From Eulemur rufifrons (Eukaryota > Chordata > Mammalia > Primates > Lemuridae): a stretch of DNA of 64,000 nt. Positions 12,150 to 24,580 of the stretch are shown here, piece after piece (the first letter of the stretch is position 1; every line of letters begins with the position of its first letter). The DNA lies in contig NC_091001.1 of NCBI RefSeq assembly GCF_041146395.1, forward strand, positions 103,500,965 to 103,564,964, given 5' to 3'. The position numbers and the translations under genes are program-made. The notes beneath the pieces were generated by a model that saw only the letters and a program-made list of their open reading frames with translations, searched no databases and had not been told where the DNA came from.

Positions 12150-12720
12150 GACTGTAGTTTAATTTTAATAATTTATGATTCTTCATAAAGTTGCAAGCCT
12201 ATGTTCTGGAGGATATTACATAAACTCTGAACATTTAGGTGATAAGAATTTTTTTAATATAATTTTAAGCTAGTAAGCTGATGGGAAATCAGGATGCAGT
12301 GGGGATGAAAAATTAGTCACATTTTATTGATAATACAGTTTGGAGCTCAGGAAATAATAACAGTGAATTTTGTTTTTCCAATGGCTTTTAAATGATGCTG
12401 CAGATAGATTCCCAATACCTGTTGACTAAAACAAATTAATTCATGTACTGATTTGAACTTCTCTTTGAGAAATGAAAAGTCAAAGGCTATCAAGCGCACC
12501 CAAAATGACAAGTAACTATCAATTACCAATATTGTTTTAATAAAACAGCCAGATAGTTGTTTTGAAGGCTACACTGTATCGTTGGTCCCTTAAAACCATA
12601 TTAAAATGAGCCCCATGGAATTAACAGCTTCTTAGAAAAATGTCTGCACTAAAAGCAGCCACAAACTTCACTTCTAAAAATATGAAAAATAATGATAAAA
12701 AGAAAATCTGCTAAATGGAC
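12150..12720. other. Repeat-free block, possible conserved noncoding DNA
   Basis: No transposon similarity is seen. The stretch has mixed composition and several homeodomain-type TAATT/ATTA sites (for example near 12434 and 12520). No open frame exceeds 60 codons. A regulatory role is inference only. Confidence 0.25.
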
Positions 12721-12910
12721 AATTGAGGGAGCCAGGGCAAGATTTGGTGGTCTTTGTGTGAAGGACTGGATGCTTCAATCTTTTCTCCCACACTTTTGAA
12801 CTCCACAGCAAGCGGGATAAAGTCATCAAGTTACCTGTGTTGGTACCTCCAGGCTTTTAAAGCTGGTCAGGGTGAAGGTGAGCAAGAGGAGTTAATGTGT
12901 CTGGACTGGG

Positions 12911-13065
12911 TGTTTGACACATATTATCTTGCTTCATCTTCACAACGGTCCTGCAGCACAGGTGCTATAATCCCCATGTTACGGACAAGGAAACAAGCCA
13001 AGAAAATTTCAGTAACATCCCAGATTGTACAGTTGTGACATGGATTTAGAGTTCAATCTCAGGTT
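12911..13065 (+). mobile_element. MIR: MIR SINE fragment
   Basis: CATATTATCTTGCTTCATCTT, AGGTGCTATAATCCCCATGT and CGGACAAGGAAACAAGCCAA are the MIR core (TCTCATTTAATCCTCACAA, ATTATCCCCATTTTACAGAT, GAGGAAACTGAGGC), diverged. Confidence 0.75.
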
Positions 13066-13744
13066 TTATGTCTGCAAACCAGTGTTTGTTTTCCTGCCTT
13101 GTCCTGGACATACTATTTCCCACACCTAGACCTTGATATGTGTGTTTCTCCTATTCCCCAGACCCCTCCCAGACCTTTTCAAGAAAGAATTTTTCTCTTG
13201 GGTAATGAAGGCAGAACTTATCATTGGCTCTGTTTTTTTCTCAAAGTCATTTCTCACAATCTCCTGTTACCTCTCCAGGGTGCTTCAGATATGCCTTCAA
13301 TCTCTCCCCCTAGCTCATAGAGGCCCTGGCTTTGTGAGCCCTTGAGAAACTCCATACAAACTTCTCCTGACCTACAGATCAGGGAATCAGCGATTTATCA
13401 CAACAGGAGGTTTCTTATTTGGCAGCCTCTTGGGTGTCCATCTGGCTTAATAAACTCCAGGCTCTATAGCTGGCACCTCCCTTACTCTCTCCTCAGAGCA
13501 TAGCTCTGTTGACTGCGTGTGCCCTTTGCCTGAACTCTTAGCTATCTCTTATGGAAGTTTTCCTCCTTGGGGGATTTTCTTGAGCAGGATAAACACCCAC
13601 TTCACCTGTGCTGCTGCAGGTTTCTTGCTATCCTGTTTCATGGCTGTAACCTGAAGACTTGTTTTTTCTCAGCTTAATATCCTGCAACTCACCATTGTTT
13701 CAGAGTAATTTATACTTTCCCAATACGCCATTCCATGGTTTCCC
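13066..13744. other. Pyrimidine-rich unassigned sequence, possibly L2-derived
   Basis: C/T-rich DNA just upstream of a clear L2 tail. It may be a more decayed part of the same L2, but no motif fixes this. The open frames reflect low stop density in pyrimidine-rich DNA. Confidence 0.3.
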
Positions 13745-14160
13745 CAAACCAGACTCATCTTTTCCTCCGCTGAATCATTGCACTCCTCCTCTCTTCCACT
13801 CCTTGCTTTATCTCTGTCTACTTCAAGTATATCAGACTACACACTGTCTGCTTTGTGGGCTCTTTGGCCTCACATTGTTCTGTCTTTAGGATGTTCTTGT
13901 ACCATACTCCACCTGCAAAATTCCTACTCATCTTTAAACACCAACTCGAATGTTATTTCCTTTATGAAGGCTTTTCTAACTGCTCAATACAGATTTAGTA
14001 ATTCTTTTTCCCTTGGATTTTCATAGCACTTAATGTGTGTCTCTTTTGTTGAAATCAGAGGCTTCTCTTATATTTGCACTTTTCTCTAGACTGTGAGCTT
14101 CTAGAGGGAAGTTTTTCTGACTTATTTCTCTAATATTCTCTGCCTGTGACATGGACTTAT
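13745..14160 (+). mobile_element. L2: L2 LINE 3' region
   Basis: AATTCCTACTCATCTTTAAA, CACCAACTCGAATGTTATTT, TATGAAGGCTTTTCTAACTG, TCATAGCACTTAATGTGTGT and AGACTGTGAGCTTCTAGAGG follow the L2 3' region (CTCCTACTCATCCTTCAAGAC ... CTGTGAAGCCTTCCCTGAC ... AGACTGTGAGCTCCTTGAGG) in order. Confidence 0.85.
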
Positions 14161-14274
14161 TACTCCTTTTTACTAGGTAAATGTATAAATTTAGACCTGA
14201 CCTGGACCTCAACCTTTTCTTACTCAGACATTTGTATTATCATTTGTGAAATAATACTTTAAATATTGTTAATA

Positions 14275-14510
14275 TTCATCAAGCATTTAATAGATAAAAG
14301 ACACTTTGTTAGTATTTTATCATGAGTTTTCTCAGCTAATTCTCAAACAACCTTGTGAAGTAGAAATGATTGTTATTCTCATTGCAACGATAAGGCATTT
14401 GCAGCTCAGAGGATTTGAATACCTTGCCCAAGTCACACAGTTAGTTTTCTGGGGTCCAGACTAGTGACCTTGAGCAAAGGAGGTGTGTCTAACACAGCTG
14501 CCTGGCTTGT
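14275..14510 (+). mobile_element. MIR: MIR SINE
   Basis: Near full-length MIR: TTCTCAGCTAATTCTCAAAC, AAATGATTGTTATTCTCATT, CTTGCCCAAGTCACACAGTT, and CACAGCTGCCTGGC at the 3' end. Confidence 0.8.
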
Positions 14511-17095
14511 TTATGCATGAACTGCCCAATTTTCTAAATATTAATTATTTGGAGTACATAAAATCAAGGATTATTATTTGGATTTTGGTGGAGTTAGCCT
14601 GGCTTTTTCCTTCTAGATTGTAGCTTTATAATTTTCTAATCTGTCTATGCAAAGTGTAGGTTCACTGGTATCAGTCTCTGGGTTTTTTTTAGTTCCATTA
14701 TTTCTATTTGAAGTGTAGCCTAAACAAAGAGAAAAACTTTCTTATAGGAGATTGTTTTTCCTCTTGTAAGATGAATCTTGTGTTTTTTGTTTACCACTGC
14801 CAGCTCTTTCAGATTTCCCTCTCTGGGCCATTTCTCCCCAGTTTATAATGCCATCTAATTTAGAATACAAATTTAATTACTACAATTTATCTTCTTTAAG
14901 ATTAATGAAAACAAGAAGACCTAAGGCAGCGTTGAACTCTCTGGCAGCTTATTCTAACATAAAATATTGATCAAATCAATCTTTGTGCTATTTTATTGTT
15001 CATAAGAGATTCAGTTGGGGGAAAAAATCTTATTCTGATGAACTTTTCCTATCTTTTTGGATCATTCTATAGATAATACTTGGCTTGTGGGATAAAGAAA
15101 TTAGTTTACCATAGAGTTCAGGGTCAGGGCCAGACTAAGATGGACCCCACTAGCAGCAAAGATTATAACCTCTAATTGAGGTCAAATTACCAGGTCAAAG
15201 TCTGGAATTATAGATCAGGATACAAGCAGTTAGGAGACAGAGTGGGAAGGTGAGGGTCTAGAAACATGAGGTCATTTGCATATATGTGCAAACTTGACCC
15301 TTACATAATTCTGTCTAACTCAACCAGCCTTCCTCCTCCTGTTTCAACACATGCTGGGAGCAGGATTAGCCTATTTCTCTTCCTCAGGCATCTCTGTAAT
15401 CACATAGACCCGCAGCACGTGTTGCTTCTTGGTCGCTGTCAGTTACGCACACAAACATGTTGATTGAAAGTGCTGTCTCATAAGACAGAAACATTTCCAG
15501 ATAGCACAACAGAGATGATATCAATGTGAATTATGATTCTTCATAACTTTAGGGAATATGAGAGATGCAATTTGCTCCATGATACCTGGATACCAACTAA
15601 ACAACTAACCACGCATACACACAAACACACACACAGGCCAATGGCTATGTGCACTGAGGTACAAGGCTTTGACAATGATAGCAGGGCAGGGAGTGGAATA
15701 TGAAGGCATTCATTAAAAAGGTCAAATTTTCATCCAACCTCCAGAAAGCCCAGGATGCCAAAATCAGACTGTGTGATAGACATCCAAATGAGTATAGAAT
15801 TTTCTTTATAGTCACGTCATGGGAACTCCGTTTGCAGAATTGTTTCTGTAAAACTTTGAGGCTCAGGAGCATACACGTGCATATGCCTTACCATGTCGTG
15901 AGAGTGCAAGGTAGACCTGCAAAACCAGTGGTAGAATGCAATTTGATTTAGGGCTACCCTTTTTGTGGATTACAAAATATCATTTAGAGGGCAAAGAATA
16001 CATTTAAATAATGCAACTTCATCCGGATTTTTTATGTTGAATGGTCTTCATCCAAATATGATCCTCTCAATCAGTCTTAGAATGGCAACTTGTATTAGAG
16101 GAAAGTCAAGGAATTTAATCTAGAAAGAGTGGGCTGAAGCTTACTTAGCTCCTCCCTTAGTGTCCATGTAATTAATCTTTTACAATTTTTCTAAATTGCA
16201 CATGTCTCATATTCCACATCTGGAAAACGTCATTCAAGATATTTACCTTAAAACAATGACTTAGTTATTCTGATCAATGAATGAGAATTTTTCAGTCTCC
16301 TGGTGTGAGCTGGGTGCTAGTGAGGCTTAGGTGGAGGCTTGGTCACTCCCTTCAGTTTGTGTCAGAGTCCTGACCTCTTAAGACAATGTTCTGCTGCTCT
16401 GAAGGGAGCCTGGTGGGAGATGACCTTAGAGATACAATTGGTTCATTGCTACTACTTTCTACTCCTAAGGGAAACAACCTCCAACTATTTATCAACATGA
16501 GTGAAATTAAGGAAAAGCTAAATTTATAAACCCATTATGGCTACAATGATTCTATTTTTGGCATTATGTATTCAAAATCTATAAAATATAATTCCTTCAT
16601 AAGAAGGAAATAGGGAACAGGGAATTAAAGTACTATTCATTTGCATTCTCATTTCTGGAGTTATTTTTAGGGAATTAGAGAGCAGAAGAAACTTTCTATA
16701 AATTTCTCTAATATTTTCCAATTCTAATGCAGAAAACAGGCCTTGGGAAGCAAGTATTTCTCAATTTTATGGGATATTGAACTTTGGAAAATAATAGCAA
16801 ACCTATCAGTGGGAATCTATAAAAATATCCCTTTATCTGTTCTCCGGGTATGTATATGGAAATGTGACCAAGTGCACACTAAACTTTCTCTATGTGACCT
16901 ATTTTGATGCATTAAACTACTTATGAAATCACAAATATATAACATTATGAAAATTATAGAGCATGTTAAAAAATTCTAGTTAGAGGAAAATTCTCCAGAA
17001 ATTATCAAACTTTGTAAGGCACCCAAATTAAATTTCAGGTTTTTAAAATATTTAATTAAATAAAAATTATAAGTTACAAAAATATATAGGCATAG
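14511..17095. other. Unassigned intergenic sequence
   Basis: About 2.6 kb without a repeat or gene I can name. A short (CA)n-like stretch lies at 15610-15635. The open frames are under 85 codons and show no domain. Some of this may be deeply decayed repeat. Confidence 0.4.
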
Positions 17096-18110
17096 TTAAT
17101 TGAGCTTGCAAAGGGCATAAACAATAAGAATAACCATGAAGGCAAAGGCTGACATGTTTGACTAGATCAAAATTTAAAACCTCAATACATTAATAATGTT
17201 GATTTCACATGTAAAATATGGATGAATATACTTTATTTGTGAAGCATTTTATAAGCCAATAAGAAAAGCACTAAAACTAAAAAATGCAAAGAATAATTTA
17301 TATAAGAAAAAACACAAGTGTATAATAAGCACAAATAAAAAACTGCAAAACTATTAGTTATTAAAGAGGCAACTTTAAATGAAAGGATACTATTTTTACT
17401 TGTTTAATAGAAAACAAAGACAAAAAAAGAAGTCAACAATTTATAAAAGTATAAGAGGGATATAATACACATAAATATTGTTGCTGTAAATTGGTGTAGT
17501 TTGAGGAAAGTATTCAGCAATATGGATTGAGCCTTAAAATACCCATATTGGTTTTCCTAGAATCTTTATCATATTCTAAGTTAATATGTCTCAGGGCATT
17601 AAGCAGAAATGCATACAAAATACACCTACATGGAAATTAAAAGAAAATGCTGAACAACACAAAAATTGGTGGTATTTTGTTTTGTTTTGTTTTTCTGAGA
17701 CAAGGTCTCGCTCTGTCGCCTGGGATAAAGTGCAGTGACGTCATCACAGCTCACTGCAACCTCAAACTCCTGGGCTCAAGCGATCCTCCTGCCTCAGCCT
17801 CCTGAGCAACTGGGACTATAGGCATGCACCACCACGTTGGGCTAATTTTTTCTTTTCGTAATCTTTTCTTTCGTAGAGATTTTTTCTTGCCCTTGCTCAG
17901 GTTGATCTCAAACTCTTGGCCTCACATCTTGGCCTCCCAAAGAGCTAGGATTACAGGTATGACTCACCATGCCAGGTCCCCAAAATTGTTCAATAAGTAC
18001 AATGACACAATGGAATATTATGCAGCCATTAAAATATGTTTTCAAATAACATTTACTTTAAAAGAACTATTTTGAGAATTTTCATAAGTTGATATCTTGA
18101 TTTTTATAAA
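17096..18110 (+). mobile_element. L1: Old L1 (L1ME-like) fragment, split by an Alu
   Basis: ATAAACAATAAGAATAACC, TTTGACTAGATCAAAATTTA, AAATACCCATATTGG and, after the Alu, ACACAATGGAATATTATGCAGCCATTAAAATA match the C-terminal ORF2/3' region of an old L1. The last motif is the classical ATGGAATATTATGCAGCCA block. Heavily diverged. Confidence 0.6.
17672..17980 (-). mobile_element. Alu: Alu SINE, antisense, older lemur-lineage type
   Basis: Complement of Alu: GAGACAAGGTCTCGCTCTG, AGCTCACTGCAACCTCAAAC, CTTGGCCTCCCAAAGAGC and GATTACAGGTATGA, ending CACCATGCCAGG. (C)AAAATTG occurs on both sides (17662-17668 and 17981-17988), a weak target-duplication candidate. It is inserted in old L1 sequence. 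Confidence 0.85.
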
Positions 18111-18955
18111 CAAAAAGAGGAAGTAAATAGAAATAAATTGAAGGGTAGGAATAGTATTTTTATACAGTAAACCTGAGAGCAATTGGAGAGACTGAGTCAA
18201 AATATATCAGGGCTTTAGGACTGCATGCCTATCTGTGACACAAGAAGGAGTTATGAAGTGACTGAGGGCTTTCATGAGCTAAGTTGAGTTGTGTAAGCTA
18301 CATAACTTTGGACATGGGAAAATGTGAAAAGAAATAACTTCTGGCAGGCTTTGAGGACAAATTGCTTAGCAAAGTTTAGTTAAATGTGATAATAACTTTG
18401 AAATCAGTGAGGTTTTTCTTGTTTGTTTTGTTTTGTTTTGGTATCTTAAACACGCAGGTTATATACCCAATGCTGTATCACCAAGCACAAATGTATTGAA
18501 GACAGGAGTAGCACAGAAAATTTTAGAAGCAGGAGGAGGATCTAATGTCAAGGTGTCATGCATAAGATGCTAGAGCAAGAAGCCAAAGCAGCTTCAGGGA
18601 CTCATCCCAGGCCATCAACTGCTCAAATGGAGGCTCCACGCCTGGATAGAAAACATGTGAAAGTTAGTCTGGTGTCAAATCTGAAGTCAAAGCCTGCAAG
18701 AGTTAAGTAGGGATCAGATATAAGGTCTTCAGTAACTAGTAGTATAAGCGAGCACAGTGGATAATGGTTTATTATGATATTCTGATAATAATTATTATTT
18801 TTAATGCCATTATCTGTACCTGTCACACAGTAGAAATGCAGATGATTAGAAAGAACTGCTGAACTGCTTATGTTATCATTTAAATTATTGGCTGCTTTGT
18901 TAAATGTTTTTATTAAGGCTTCTTAACAAATGGAATTCATTTAAAGAATTCATGC
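18111..18955. other. Unassigned sequence
   Basis: No gene or named repeat is recognised. A (TTTTG)n stretch lies at 18420-18440. Confidence 0.35.
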
Positions 18956-20398
18956 CATGGCCAAGGCAGTACTCACAAGGAAATTTACATACTTAAATGC
19001 ATTTATCTAGTTAACTGAAAAACTAAAAACATACAAAAGGGAAAGGAACTGAGCAACAAAAACTAAAAGTGTAAGGAAGAAATTAATAAAGGTAAAAGAA
19101 ATTATAAAGAAAAATAGATTTTGTCAATAAAATAAAATCAAATTCTTTTATAAGACCAATATGATAACTAAAAATTGACAAGTCTGACAAAAAAGAAAAC
19201 ATAAATAACAATCTTAGGCATAAGAAAAGTGGTGTACTTAGACTAAGCAAATAAAAATCATTAGAATAATCTCTCTGATATTTAATATCATACCAATATA
19301 TTGGAAAATATAAATAAAACTGATGGACTTTTAGAAAAATATAAATTATATGTTGATCCAAGAAGTGATGGAAAACTAGTATTAAACCTCAACTGTATTA
19401 AAAAAATTGAAATGTTTGTCAGAGTCTATCCCTGAGAAATTAATCATGCTAAGATATTTTTAAGGTTGAGTTCCTCAAAATATTGAAAAAAGAAATAATG
19501 TTTTAAATTTGTTCCATGCATCAAAATATAATAAGATGAGCAATTTCCCATTTTATTATGTGGAGCTGGAATAATCTTATGATATACAAAGTGGAGAAAC
19601 AAAAAGAAAAATTTAGACCAATCATAATTTGAATACAGATAGAAAAATATAAATTAAAAATATAAATTAAAATAGTATGACAGTGCATTTGAATATTATT
19701 TAACAGGGCCTTAAAGTAATGGTATATATTAAACAACTACAATAATTTATCTTAAGCATGCTAAGCTATTTCAACATTAGGAAATCTATTAACATAATTT
19801 GCATGAAGAAGAAAAACATGATTTTTTAAAATTAAGAGCAAAACAGACCAACACAAAGATTTTCACTTCCTTCTGTGATGGATTAACAAAAACTGGATGA
19901 CCTGCCCACTTTTAATAGCTAAATTACTGGATGAAACATATGAAAAAAATATTCCCAGACACTGGACAACAGGAAGCATGAGAAAATGATCCCTGAGAAA
20001 AGAAAAGCAAGCACGGCAGGCCCTGCAGTTGGCCGGCTCCTCTCAGCCACCGGGAGAGAGTTTCCATGTTGTAACACAGAGAGAGGGAGACCAATTAATT
20101 AAATAGAAAATAGAAAACACAAGAGAAAACTATGATGAATAATGCAAAAGCTGGTTCTTCAAAAAGATCAATAAAGTAGATAAAGTTTTAGATAGATTAA
20201 TCACAGAAAAAAGAGAGAAAAAGAGAGAAGGCAGAGATTACCAGTATAAGGAGACAATTTTGCAAATCTTACAGACATTAAAAAGATGAAAAGGGAATAT
20301 TATGACCCACTTTTTTTGCTAATTAATTCAAAACTAAGTTGAAAAGGACAAATTACAATCCTCATGCAAGAATAATTAGATAGGAAAAAAGAATATAC

Positions 20399-20426
<28 letters not shown>
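20399..20426. repeat. (GT)14 microsatellite
   Basis: Uninterrupted GT units inside old L1 ORF2 sequence. Likely polymorphic in length. Confidence 0.95.
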
Positions 20427-20429
<3 letters not shown>

Positions 20430-20784
20430 AATTTGTAGCTTAAAAACTTGTCTCAAAGAAAATTTCTAGCCTGGATGTCTTTAGTAATAAATTCTACAAA
20501 TGCTTTAAAGGAGATATAATATCAATTCTATACAAACTCTCCCAGAAAATAGAAGAGGAGTTTGTATTTCTTAGCTCATTTTGTGAGAATGATATTACCC
20601 TGATACCAATAGCAAAATCATTACAGAGAAAAATAACTACAAGCCAGTATCTTTTATGAATATAGCTGTCTTTCTTTAAAAATTCAGCATTTAAATATAT
20701 ATATTAAATATGAGGTTATATATATTAAATATGGGATAATACATCATGACTATGAGGAGTTTACCCTAGGAATACAAGGTTGGT

Positions 20785-20900
20785 TGAGAATGGACACGCT
20801 TGAAGCTCTGACTCGGGGGGATGGGCAGGACATGGGCAATATATATAGCCTGAACTTTTGTACCCCCATAATAAGCTGAAATAAATAATATAAAGAAAAA
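20785..20900 (+). mobile_element. L1: Severely 5'-truncated lemur L1 tail nested in old L1
   Basis: About 115 bp reading ATGGACACGCTTGAAGCTCTG, GGCAATATATATAGCC, TTTTGTACCCCCATAATAAG and CTGAAATAAATAAT. It is nearly the same tail as at 54876-54970. It interrupts old L1 between CAAGGTTGGTTGAG and CATTAATCAATGTAAC, so it inserted later. No tidy target duplication is visible. Confidence 0.8.
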
Positions 20901-21399
20901 ACATTAATCAATGTAACTTCCCATATCCACAGACTAAAGCATAAAATCCACATAATCATCCTCAATATGTGCGGAAAAAACAGTTATCAAAATTCAGTAA
21001 CCTTCCATAATAAAAATTCTCAATAAAGTAGCAATGAGAAGGAACTTATGAAATAAAGAGCATCTATGAAAAACTACAACTAACATCATATATAATTAAC
21101 ACTGAAAGTTTGAATATTACCCTTAAGACTGGGAAAAAAGAAAGGACATTCACTCTCAAGAATTCTATTTAGCTCTGTTCTGAAGGTTCTAGTTAGTACA
21201 ATAAGACAAGAAAACTAACTGCCTCCTAGATTGAAACAGAAGAAATAAAACTGTTTCTTTATTAAGACATAACATAACCTATGAAGAAAATATTGAAGAA
21301 TCTACAAAACCGTCTACTAGGATTAATAAGTTTAACAGTTTGTGGCTAATTTTTATGAATGTTGGTGGTCAGTAATGTGAACTAGTCTGCATTTGTCCC

Positions 21400-21640
21400 T
21401 TAGGTCAACTTTGTCAACAACACTGAAATCTACTGTAGTCTTTTTTTGCTTATTGTTGCAGAACAAGAGAGGTTTGTCGTGTACTCCTCAAATAACGTCT
21501 CCTTCTTGACCTGTCAGTTTTTGCTGTACATGTTTTGAGCCTATAATATTTTATTCATAAAAATCTAGAACTGTTATATCCTCTTGATGAATTAAAATAA
21601 TAAATAATTGCTGGTTTGATATGCCATTATGTTTGATATA
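21400..21640 (-). mobile_element. L1: Old L1 ORF2 endonuclease-region fragment, antisense
   Basis: The complement of AATTCATCAAGAGGATATAAC and of the neighbouring ATAAAATATTATAGGCTCAA resembles the old L1 block that reads GTCAATTCACCAAGAAGACATAAC...ATGTATATGCACC. The match is diverged. The reverse-strand orientation shows it is not part of the preceding sense L1. Confidence 0.4.
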
Positions 21641-22129
21641 CAATTGTTTCTATTTGTTTCTAGTTTTACGGTTTTCTTCTTTTTTGTCAATTTTATTTTC
21701 TGAATATGTAGAACATTTACGTGGTTCAAAAGACAAAATTGTTCTCGCCTACCCCAGTATGCCCAAGCTCCAGTCCACGGCTCCCTGAACTCGCCCGAGA
21801 GCTGTTCACGGTGGGCCTACTTCCCAGTCTTGGTGTTCTGACTGCTCTATCTGAACGGAATTCTTTATTTTTCCTATAGCCTGATTTCATCTTTTATAAA
21901 GGTATTAATGGTATATTGAGAATTTTAAAATATTGTATCACAGGAGGCTTTCAGCATCTCTAGGCCATCAAATTTCCTGAACAGGATCTCTCAGAATTAT
22001 GTCATATTTAGCTCTAATTTCAGAATCTAGGACAAACTTTTTGTGCTGCTTAGTTTCTTAGTAAATTGTTATCGAATGAAAAAGTGAATTGTTCCCTCTT
22101 TTATCCTATATTATTTAATCAATAAAGAC

Positions 22130-22342
22130 CAGTGTTTCTCAATAGTTACTGGCATTTTAGGCTGAATAACTCTTTGTTGTAGGGGCCCATCTTTTGCATT
22201 ATAGGGTGTTTACCAGCATTTCTGGCCTCTGCTACCAGGCGCCAGTAGCACCTGCTCACACTCAGTGGTGGCATTCACAAGTGTCTCCAAACAGTGTTAA
22301 ATGTTCCCTGAGGGGAGGAAATCACTCCCCATTGAGAACCAT
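22130..22342 (-). mobile_element. MER20: MER20 hAT-Charlie DNA transposon
   Basis: CAGTGTTTCTCAATAG at the left and ATTGAGAACCATT at the right are imperfect terminal inverted repeats. Inside, GGCTGAATAACTCTTTGTTG, AGGGTGTTTACCAGCAT, TCTGGCCTCTGCTACCAG and GTCTCCAAACAGTGTTAAATG match MER20 in antisense. The flanks ATAAAGAC and TTAAAGTG could be a worn 8-bp duplication. Non-autonomous, no transposase. Confidence 0.85.
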
Positions 22343-22398
22343 TAAAGTGAGACCCTATGAGAAAGCATTTTGTTATGTTGATGAAAATGATACTCTCG

Positions 22399-22755
<357 letters not shown>

Positions 22756-22960
22756 GAAAATGATACTCTCGTACTTCAAATATCAGATTTTTAGTCAACA
22801 TGGTTGATGTTTGTGGGGAAAATGAAATTACCTGCAATTATTTCTTGCCTTGATTTAGCCTCTCCTTGAAACTTTTTTGAGGGGTAGCTATGCCAGAGAA
22901 AGGGATCCTTCTAATGCCCTTAGGAGTGATTAGAACAGGCCAATGGGCATTAATGGAGAT

Positions 22961-23002
<42 letters not shown>

Positions 23003-23013
23003 AAAGAGAGAGA
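22961..23013. repeat. (TG)n(AG)n compound microsatellite
   Basis: About 13 TG units at 22961-22987 are followed directly by an AG-rich tract to 23013. Confidence 0.95.
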
Positions 23014-23569
23014 CAGAAATCTATAACGCTGTCCTCTGTGTGGCCGTAAGAAAGCCAGTTTCTCCAGGGAGCTTTCCTGCCGCAGGTCTGCTGAGGGTTG
23101 CCATGCTCTGTGTTCTCTTCTAAGACAGTCAGCACCACCTGCCTTGACTCTCCCAGCACAGATAAACTATGGCACCAACGCCCATAAGAAACTTAGTATC
23201 ACTCTTGAATAAAGCTGCTGGGCCAGGAATGTGGCAGGGATTTATGAGTTCTGGTGACAAAGGAAATGAAAACTCTTGCTGTGAAAAGGCTGATAAGCTC
23301 CATTAGTGAGGTTTATATGTTAGTAATGCAGCTTTTATTTGTTCTGCCAAAATATTCACTGTTTTCTTCCACTCCCTGTATCGCTCTGTTTCTATTGACT
23401 GATATTTTTAAACCCATTAATTATTTAAGGACAAGGGAAGCATTATTAAGGATATGTCAAAATGAAGGCTTTTGGAGAAGATACTTCATTCAGAGAAGAG
23501 CTGAGGAAAAATGTACACAGACAAGAACATCTGCCTCTTATTAGACTGGTTAGCAAAGTGCTATGCTTG

Positions 23570-23830
23570 TTTCAGCCAACAGACATCTGTTGAGAGTAAA
23601 TTTTGCACTTGGGGATACCAGTAAGACATGGGGCCTGCCTCTCCAACAGCTTATCATTAGGATGCCCAAGTTGGGGCATTTTTGAAAGTGAAAGAGGTGC
23701 CATTAATAAATGCACTGGATAACCAGCATGATGGAGACGGAATTGGGTCCAAACCAGGATGAACTGGCTCCGAATTTTATCATACTGTTGGGGAGACAAG
23801 ATACCTAATCAATAAGATTTATATGACCTT
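23570..23830 (-). mobile_element. L2: L2 LINE fragment, antisense
   Basis: ACTTGGGGATACCAGTAAGAC, ATGGGGCCTGCCTCTCCAAC and GGGGAGACAAGATACC resemble the antisense L2 tail (CTGGGGATACAAAGATGAATAAGAC ... GGGGGAGACAGAC). Confidence 0.5.
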
Positions 23831-24414
23831 GTACTTAGAGGTATGACAGATAAAACACTGAATTATTGAGGAAGGGTGGAAGAGTGCTGAATTCTTGTAT
23901 TCTGGGGGCAAGAGGTGGGAGGAGGGGATAAAATTCAGGAAACACTCTGAGAGACATGATTGACATTGTTTCAGCACCAACCACATGCTATCCGTGCAGA
24001 ACAGAGCATGTTCCCACACAAGTTCTTCTAGAATTCTCAAAGCCTTCCAAGGGAAGCAATTTTACACAAATCGAATGCTTAGTGGTGCATTGATGATATT
24101 GTCATTAAGGCTGGATCAGTTCAGTTCAAAGCTATTTATTGAGCGTGTGTATCAGGAAGCACTCAGTTCAGGACAATTTGGGACATAAAGAGCATGCTTT
24201 TCATCAGGAAGTTTACCATGTGCGGGAAATGTTGCAGTACAGTGAGAATTTTTTTAAGGGATATTTTAGACTATGTTTTAGTAAAAGGAGTGATTATTAT
24301 ACCCATTGAGTTTTTCAGGACCTAAGGAAAGTGAACATTTTACCTGTTTTCTGAAACTTGTACTTTTTTAAAGCTAGAAATACAGGAGTATTTAATGGCA
24401 GCTCTTGGTCAATA

Positions 24415-24580
24415 CGTTTGTATTTGATAAGCACATGTGGCATTGTAGCTGTGTTACCTCATTCAGTCTTCATAATACCATTCAAAGCAGGTGTTATCTC
24501 ATTTTACAGATGATGATACTGGGATTTTAAATGGCAATTACAACTTTGAGTCACAGGCTAAAGGAGAGCTGGAACTGTGA
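24415..24580 (+). mobile_element. MIR: MIR SINE
   Basis: TTACCTCATTCAGTCTTCAT, GGTGTTATCTCATTTTACAG, ATGATGATACTGGGATT and GAGTCACAGGC...GAGCTGGAACTGTGAA give the MIR core order. Confidence 0.75.

Larger units (their letters stand above)
18956..21335 (+). mobile_element. L1: Composite of old L1 ORF2 fragments
   Basis: ORF2-like text occurs at 18960-19400 (CAAGGAAATTTACATACTTA) and at 20130-21330. The latter includes AAAAGCTGGTTCTTCAAAAAG, CAGACATTAAAAAGATGAAA, CAATTCTATACAAACTCTCC, GAGTTTACCCTAGGAATACA and ACTGAAAGTTTGAATATTAC. The 19400-20100 part is AT-rich and only loosely L1-like. Near 19890, GGATGACCTGCCCACTTTTA may be 5'UTR-type sequence. All frames are closed. It ends abruptly near TCTACTAGGATTAATAAG. 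Confidence 0.65.
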
